From Brasenia schreberi (Eukaryota > Streptophyta > Magnoliopsida > Nymphaeales > Cabombaceae), in contig JAYKKT010000087.1 in NCBI GenBank assembly GCA_036023115.1, positions 11,920,001 to 11,984,000 of the forward strand: DNA of 64,000 nt, in the 5' to 3' direction. Numbering within the stretch: position 1 is the first letter of the stretch; every line of letters starts with the position of its first letter. The notes beneath the pieces were generated by a model. The model was not told the origin of the DNA. It ran no database searches and worked only from the letters and a program-made list of their open reading frames with translations. Shown here in pieces: positions 38,701 to 47,700 of this stretch. Position numbers and translations under genes: made by a program.

Positions 38701-41700
38701 ACCTCGATAATTCGAATAATTCTTAATATTTCTCTTGTTCTTATATATGGGTATAAGTGTACTCCCTCTTCATTCTTCGGGTTTTCCATATTTCACTAAA
38801 TAGTCTTGTGAGCCAAGTGAGCCCCACCTCTCCTAGGATTTTCCATACTTCTTATAAATTTACCAACATGCATATATTTAAGAGCCTATTTAACTTCATT
38901 CTTTTGAATATGCCGATAGAAATTACGGTTTATATACTTTACTCATTTGGCTAACTCTCCTAAGCTACTATTAAGTTAACATATAATATGGAATCTTCTC
39001 GTCCTCATCTTTGATGCATCTAACAAAAGTATCAATGTAATGGGATTAACTTCTATTAGTTTGCGGTCAACATTTTGATATTCTAAGTATCAATACGAAT
39101 CTTATTATTTAGGACTAGTTTCTTTATCCCCTGCATCCGTCTATGCTGAAAATGCGGAGACCCTTGCTGTAACATGTTTATTACATTCGGGCGACAATGT
39201 AATGGGAGTAACTTCTTTACCCACACACGTTCATGATATGGGAACGATATGCAATTGATTCACTACATTCGGGAGAAGATTTAGAGGCTCTTGTTTACTT
39301 TTCACTAGGCTCTATAGTGCGTCAATAAGAGGGAATGCCCAAATGCAACCCTCCTTTATTCGGGTTTGGGCGGAGTTGTATTATGTCAACAACTACTACA
39401 ACTATAACTAAGCCTTTTCCCATGGTAGACGGGGTCAACTACATGGATTCTTTGTTTCCACATAGCCATGTGTCATGTTAGGGCTTAACTAAACATAAGC
39501 TAGATCATTCTTTATTGTTTCTTTTCAACACTTTTGTGGTTGTCCTGTACCTCTTTTAATACTTTAAAAATCTAGTTTTTCATACATTCTTACATGAACT
39601 TTTTTTAAAACATTTTTTCTATATGTACATGAACTCCGCCCATGTAAGGGATCACCCTTGCATTGCCGGTCCCAAGCCCGGATAAAGGAGGAGGGTTGTG
39701 TTAGGCTTTCGACAGCCAGCGTAAAACTTCGTCGGATTTTTACAACATGGATTACAAAAATTATGAGCATTGCTTTGGGGCGTCCTCGCCTAGCGACGTG
39801 CTGCAGAGCCCGAATGCAGTAAGAAGTAAGCAAGGGCCACTACATTTTCGCCCGAATGTAGTGAATCAATTGCAGAGAGGGTTCTCACATCATGGACAGG
39901 TGTGGGTAAAGAAGTTAGTCCCGCTACATTGCCACCCGAATGTAGTGAATAATTTTCAGAGAAGGTCTCCGCATTTTGATTATGGACAGATGCAGGGGGT
40001 AAGGAAGCTAGTCCTAGATAATAAGATTCGTATTGGTTCTTGGAATATCGGAACATTATCCAGTAAGCTAATGGAGGTGGTAGATACTATGATTCGGAGA
40101 AAGATACATATTCTATGTTTACAAGAGACAAAATGGGTTGGAGAAAAAGCAAAGGAGATAGAGGATACAGGTTTTAAATTATGGTACTCAGGTAAAGAAA
40201 AGACTCGAAACGGAGTTGGTATTATCATAAATAAAGATTTAAAGGAGAGTGTAGTAGACATACAACGATATGGTGACCGAATCATGACGTTGAAATTAGT
40301 GTTAGGAGCAGAGGTTTTGAATATAGTTTGTGCTTACGCACCCCAAGTAGGACTAGAAGATAGTATAAAGACAGTTTTTTGGGAAGAGTTAAATAAGGTG
40401 TTTCAAAAGATTCCACAAAGGGAGATGATTTGTTTAGGAGGAGATTTAAATGGACATGTCGGTAAAGAGGCATTAGGATATCAAGGGATTCTTGGAAACT
40501 TTGGTTTTGGGGATATAAATGAGGAAGGTAGGGAGATTTTAAATTTTGCTATGTCATTTGATCTCATTATAGCCAATACAATCTTCAAAAAACGAGATGA
40601 ACATTTAATTACTTATAAGAGTGGCTTATTACAAACACAATTTGATTACTTTATTTGTAGAAAAAAAGATTGAGCGTGTTGTAAAGATTGTAAAGTAATT
40701 CCAGGAGAAAGCTTAACCACCCAACATCGACTTATAGTTATGAATTTACAAATAAAAAAATGGACAAAGATGAAAAGAGTGCATTGAGCTATTCAGACTA
40801 AATGGTGGAACCTCAAAAGCGAGAAAGAAGATATATTTAAACAGAAAGTCCTTCAAGGAGATGTTTGGAATTATGTTGGTACACCCTGTGATATGTGGAA
40901 TAATATGGCTATACATATTAGGAAAGTGGCGAAAGATGTGTTAGGGGTATCTAAGGGAGGTGTACCAGCACAAAAAGAAGCTTGGTGGTGGAGTGAAGTA
41001 GTACAAAATAAAATCAAGGCAAAGAGGACATGTTACAAATTACATTATGCTAAGAAAACTAGTGAAACTTTAGAAGCTTATAAGAAAGCAAAGAAGGAAG
41101 CGAAAAAGGCCGTTAGTGAAGCAAAAACTAAGATTTGGGACTCAAAAGAGGGTGAAAGAGATATTTTTGGGATAGCTAGGGCTAGAGATAAGAAAACTAA
41201 AGATCTTAATTATGTTAGATGCATAAAAGACGATGATGAAAAAATTCTAGTGGCAAATGATGATATAAGAAATAGATGGAAAAACTATTTTTATAATCTT
41301 TTTAATGAAAATAAATATGTTAGTATTAGTTTAGGAGATTTAGCTAAGTCAGAAAAGTATATAAATCACAATTTCTACCGACGTATTCAAAAGAATGAAG
41401 TCAAAGAGGCTCTTAAACATATGAAGAGTGGTAAATCGGTAGGACCAGATAATATTCCTATAGAAGTTTGGAAAATACTAGGAGAAATAGGAATCACTTG
41501 GCTCACAAGACTATTTAATGAAATATGGAAAAACCAAAAGATGCTCGAGGAATGGAGAGCAAGTACACTTATACCCATATATAAGAACAAGGGAGACATT
41601 CAAAATTGTGCGAATTATCGAGGTATCAAGTTAATGAGCCATACTATGAAATTATGGGAAAGAATTATTGAACATAGGTTAAGACAAGTATCAAGTACAA

Positions 41701-44700
41701 CAGAGAACCAATTTGGGTTTATGTTAGGCAGATCTACTATTGAAGCGATTCACCTTTTGAGACGTCTTATGGAACATTTTAGAGCAAAATCGAAAGACCT
41801 TCACATGATATTTATTGATCTAGAAAAAGCTTATGATAGAGTACCGAGAGAGGTTCTTTGGAGAACATTGGAAAAAAGAGGTATCCCATTGACATATATT
41901 AACCTTATAAGAGACATGTATGATGGTGCAAAAACATGTGTGAGGACTCATGAAGGAACGACAAACTTCTTTGAAGTTAATATTGGGTTACATCAAGGAT
42001 CAACTTTAAGTCCATACTTATTTATATTGGTGATGGATGAGTTAACAAAACATATTCAAGATGAAGTACCTTGGTGTATGTTATTTGTAGATGACATTGT
42101 ATTAGTGGAGTCTAAGGAAAAAGTTAATAGAAAATTGGAACTATGGAGAGAAACATTAGAAAGCAAAGGCCTCCGACTTAGTAGAACAAAGACAGAATAT
42201 ATGAAATGTAAGTTTGATCATTTGGCTACTTCAGAGGACATAGAAATTAAAATTGGCATACATTGCATTCCCCAAAAGGAAAGTTTTAAATACCTAGGGT
42301 CAATTTTTCAAAGTGATGGAAGAATTGATGGAGATGTTACGCATAGAATTAATGCTGGTTGGTTAAAATGGAGAGGAGCATCAAGTATTCTTTGTGATAA
42401 GAAGATACCATTAAAATTAAAAGGTAAATATTATAGAGCAGCAATTAGGCCTGCCATATTTTATGGTTTCGAGTGTTGGGCAGTTAATCATCAACGTGTA
42501 CAAAAGATGTCTGTGACAGAAATGAAGATGTTGAGATGGATGAGTTGTCGTACAAGAAAAGACCGTATAGATAATGAGGTTATTAGAAACAAATTAGGAG
42601 TGACACCGATAGAGGATAAAATGAGAGAACATCGTTTAAGATGGTTTGGACATATAGAAAGAAGATCAAAAGAAGAACCTGTAAGAAGGTTAGAAAAACT
42701 AAATTTGGAAAGTATTAAAAGAGGTAGAGGACGACCACAAAAGTGTTGGAAAGAAACAATAAAGAATGATCTAGCTTATTGTGAGTTAACTGCTAACATG
42801 GCACACGATAGGGATTTGTGGAAACAAAGAATCCATGTAGCCGACCCCATCTAGTATGGGAAAAGGCTTAGTTGTTGTTGTTGTTTTATGTACAAACCAT
42901 CTTAAATGATATTATCTCATTTTATCTCCTATTGGTGCCACTCTCAATTTGTTTCTAATAACCTCATTATGTATACGGCCTTTTCTTGTATGACCACTCA
43001 TCCATCTCAACATCTTCAGTTCTGCCACATACCTCTTTTTGTACATGTTGATGATTAACTGCCCAACACTAAGAACCATAAAATATAGCAGATCTAATTA
43101 TTGCTCTATAATATTTACCTTTTAACATTAATGATATCTTCTTGTTAGAAAGAATACCTTATGCTCCTCTCTATTTTAACCAACCAATATTAATTCTTTT
43201 GTACATGTTGATGATTAACTTTCCAGCATGCAGAACCATAAAATATAGTAGGTCTAATTATTGCTTTATAATATTTACCTTTTAACTTTAATGGTATCTT
43301 CTTGTTAGAAAGAATACCTAATGCTCCTCTCTATTTTAACCAACCAACATTAATTATATGCGTAACATCTCTATCAATTCTTCCATCACTCTGAAATATT
43401 GACCTTAGATATTTAAAACTTTTCTTTTGAGGGATGTAATGTGTGTCAATTTTAATTTCTGTTCTCTGAAGTAACCAAATGATCAAACTTACACTCCATA
43501 TATTCAGTCTTTGTTCTACTAAGTCGGAAGCCTTTACTTTCTAATGTTTTTCTCCATAGTTCCAATTTTCTATTAACTTTTTCCTTAGACTCCTCCACTA
43601 ACACAATGTCATCTGCAAATAACATACACCAAGGTACTTCATCTTGAATATGTTTTGTTAACTCATCTATCACCATTATAAATAGATATGAACTTAAAAT
43701 TGATCCTTGATGTAACCCAATATTAATTTCAAAGAAGTCTATTGTTCCTTCGTGAGTTCTCACACATGTTTTTGCACCATCATAAATGTCTCTAATAAAG
43801 TTTCTTTATATCAATCAGGTTTATGTATGTCAATGGGATACCTTTTTTTTCATGTTTTTTCAAAGAACATTCTTTGGTATCCTATCATAAGCTTTTTCTA
43901 AATCAATAAATATCATGTGAAGGTCTTTCTTTTTTACTCTAAAATGCTTCATAAGACATCTCAAAAGATGAATGGCTTAAATAGTAGATCTGCCTGACAT
44001 GAATCTGAATTGATTCTCTGTTTTACTTGATACTTTTCTTAACCTATGTTCGATAATTCTTTCTCATAATTTCATAGTATGGCTCATTTGCTTGATACCC
44101 TGATAATTCACACAATTTTGAATGTCTTCCTTGTTCTTGTATATGGATATAAGTATACTTGCTCTCTCCATTCCTCGGGCCTCTTTTGGTTTCTTCGTAT
44201 TTCATTCAGTAGTCTTGTAAGCCAAGTGATTCCTTTCTCTCCTGGTATGTTCCAAACTTCTATATGAATATTTTTTGGTCCTAAAGATTTACCACCCTTT
44301 AAGAGCATCTTTGACTTCATTCTGCAGAGCATCAGAGCACATTTAAACTAATGAACAAATTGTATTAATATCTTCTAGAAGAAGATAGTTGTATTGGTAT
44401 CTTGGCCTGCAGATATCTACCAAATAAATATTCTTGTTCTGAGTGGTTCTTTTCAATAAATAGGTGGAAGAGGCAAGGAAAGCTGCTGAGAAAGCTCAAA
44501 TATTGTTGAAAAATGTTTCCAACAGGAAGAAAACTAAACAATTAGAAGCTGGAGGCCTTGTCATTACAAGATCAGTTTATGGAAACCTTAAAGCATATAA
44601 GAAAAAGAATGGGCAGGTAGCTGAGGAGACTGACGAGCTTGTGCCACAGGTTCTAGATGTGACGATACCTCTAAATTTTCTGATAAATGATTCTGGGTAT

Positions 44701-47700
44701 CTTAAGGTATGCCTTTTTCCCTCTTTATTTTTCTTAGTAAACCTGCTTGATCTTGGTTTCCTATGACATCTGAAACTTGCATAAGATTATAGGGAAGGTT
44801 TCTGTGATGGCACTGTTTCATTCTGTGGTTGTTTAAAATTGTTGGGTTTCATTTGTAACCACTGCATAATTATGCAAATAATGCCGTTTAGTTTCCATTT
44901 TCTATCAGCAAAAAAGAAGAAACCAAGCATACGTTCATGTTGTTAGTTGCAGTCAGAATCATATATGCCTACTTTCAAAGGTCGTAGACAATGCCATTTA
45001 TGATGTAGCAGGTCATTAGCGCCCAAAGAATGGGGTGAACTGGTGACAGATTAGCAAGGCTGATGTTTGATATCAACTTAAAGGAAGAGAATTGTTTACT
45101 TTTAGACGACACTCGGACCAAGGCTAGGTGTGCATGGCCTGGCTTCCACTTGCCTAGAATGATGATTTAGGACTGTCCTTGGTTTATTTACTATAATTTG
45201 AAAAATAGCCCAAAAGAAAAGGATAGGACACCGTGTACACAGTGATGGGTAAAACTTTTTAGGGTGGGGCAAGGATTAAAATATACGATTCAGTTTATAC
45301 TTAGCTGAATATCCAACGAATGCAATATATTCACTTAATCTTCTTGTACATAATCAAGTATAGTAGGGAAAAGCATAAGTTCGAGCCTTTGGTTCAGCCA
45401 AGGTTGCAGGGAAACATCCTGCGGGGGATTCCCAAACAGCCTTTGGTTAAGCCTTTATATAAAACATGGCCCACCCTAAACACAAAACTTTGTTAGCGTG
45501 AGGGGTTGGCCTTGGTGTCTATAATGATCTAGGTGTCCTGTTCGAATTCCAATAGCGGTAGGATTCAGTTTACCTGCTTGGTATATTTTCTTAATCTTTT
45601 TACCCGTACATTTTATGCTTATAGTATTTCCATGTATATATACTTTTATATTGTATATCTATATGAAATATATATCTATATATATATTGTTCCATATATC
45701 TATTTTTCTTTACGGATATGTTACCTATATATATATATACTTATGTATTTTTAATATATATATTACATAGCCAACCCCATCTAGTATGGGAAAAGGCTTA
45801 GTTGTTGTATATATTACATAGTGCCGTTTCCCCTTTTGCTAATTTTTGACATTCGTTGTTTCCCGTGTCCTGTTTCCACTTCTGTTTTCGGTGCAACACA
45901 TGATTCAGCAAAAGAAGAAGAACCAGCGGTTGAGAATCTTAATTCAGAGTTGACCATCCTGAGGAAGAAAATGTAGAATTTAAAGAACATTTTAACTTCA
46001 CTGCAGCAAGCAGCGCTGAAGCAAATAGGACTGTATGTACATAGTGCCATTTCTCCACTTCTGTTTTTGTGCAACATATGATTCAGCAAACGAAGAAGTA
46101 GAACCACCGGTTGAGAATCTTAATTCAGAGTTGACCATCCTGAGGAAAAAAATGTAGAACTTAAAGAACAGCTGAGCTTCACTGCAGCAAGCAGCGCTGA
46201 AGCAGGTAGGATTGTATGAGAGTTAGGCAGAGAATATTCGACTTGTCATGTAAGCGTGCTGCGTACCCGCTTGGAATCCGCTCGGTGTTGATGTTTAGTG
46301 AGGAACTCTTTGCTGGATGATAAGTAGAAAGTTGTTATCATTTGTGCTTACCTGAAAAGACTTGGACCAGGTTTCACATACTAAAACTCAAGATGCAGAA
46401 GGGTGCAGAGCTGGAACTGCTATCAAAGAATTCAGGAGCACTGAAGGAATGAACTTAAGCAACATTCGTGGTCAATAGAAATAAAATAAGCACTGGTGAA
46501 AACCAAACCCGAGCAATACTCCTGTAGAAATGGAGGTTTCCTTAGCAACTATGCTGAATCTAGAGGCTTCTCTGGAAGACGCAAACAAAAAGAGACAACA
46601 TTACTTGAAGCCTGTCACGTGTAGGTTTTTAGCATAATGAAGATGAATATCACAAAATGGATTCTGTCCAATCTATGACTCACTAATGGTACTATGGGTA
46701 CTATTTTGGAATGAAGGATTATAATTTCATACCTTAAAGTAGTAGGAAATCAAGGGATCAAAAGAAATATATTAATCTAAGGGTTATTAGTAAAGATGCT
46801 AATTTAAGGGCTAATGGTGAAAAATGAGCACCTAACGGATAAAATTAAAGATGACAATCCAAACAGCTCCTAGAGATTCCTTAGTGATGGGTCTTATAAT
46901 CTGTTCTTAAATAGAGAACAGTCGTGTGAAATCATCGTGTAATCAAATGAAGATGGATCTCTGTTATGCTCCAGGCACAATGCAATTCGGACAAGTGGAA
47001 TCATGCACAAAACTCGAAGTGCTTCTGACTATAGAGTTAGATTTTCACTCTGAATTGGCACCATTTGGAGGATCTCAGAAAGAGCTCCCTAGCAATATGT
47101 AATTTGCTGAGGGTTTGTTCAGTCAAAGTTGACGGGGTTCGGTCAACCAAACCTGATGCAACCCTGATTAAGGATTGGACTTGGGTCGGTTAGATCCTGA
47201 CAATCAAAGCTAGAGTGAAACACAAATGTTCAAGAGGTCTCCATGTCTGGGAATACTGGGAGTGATGGGTTACTGGAGGGAGTGGATACTGGTGTTGGGC
47301 ATGCAACTGGATCGTATAGAGGTTGGCTTCCGACAACTTTCGATGGAAAGTGGGTGATCGATGACGGATTTTGCAACGTGATGGATAGTGGTTTTGGGGC
47401 AAAGCAGATTGACGGTTTCTCGATGGAAATGGTGATGACCGGGTAGGTTGGGATGGTGGTGTCTTATTGGTGAATAGATCCCGGTGGCTTCAGGTGGGTG
47501 GTAGTAGTGGCACATGCAATGGTGGACAACTGGGTAGTGATGATGTGTGAAGTGTTAAAGGGTAAGTGACAAGGGGTTTCTGGTGGGTTGGATGGTTGTT
47601 CTAAGACTAGTAGTAGCAGGGTGGTGGCATGAGTGAGTGGCTCAGCCGGAGGGGTAACTAGGGGACGTGGTATAGAGTGAGTAGCTAGGGAGAGAGCTTG

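Larger units (their letters stand above)
39388..44330 (-). mobile_element. 5'-truncated RTE LINE, split by a later LINE
   Basis: The minus-strand 3' end is at 39388-39629. The rest resumes at 42887 and continues to about 44330, where it stops in the linker region (ACCCTTTAAGAGCATC), so it is 5'-truncated. The two halves join exactly when 39630-42886 is removed. The reverse transcriptase piece at 43763-43452 retains LFADDIVLV. It carries a private 160-bp tandem duplication (43037-43356). Confidence 0.88.

Noticed and set aside
44464..44766. Separate 100-codon gene
   Set aside because: Its first 243 nt are exon 11 of the DnaJ gene, preceded by AG and followed by GT; the remainder is intron.
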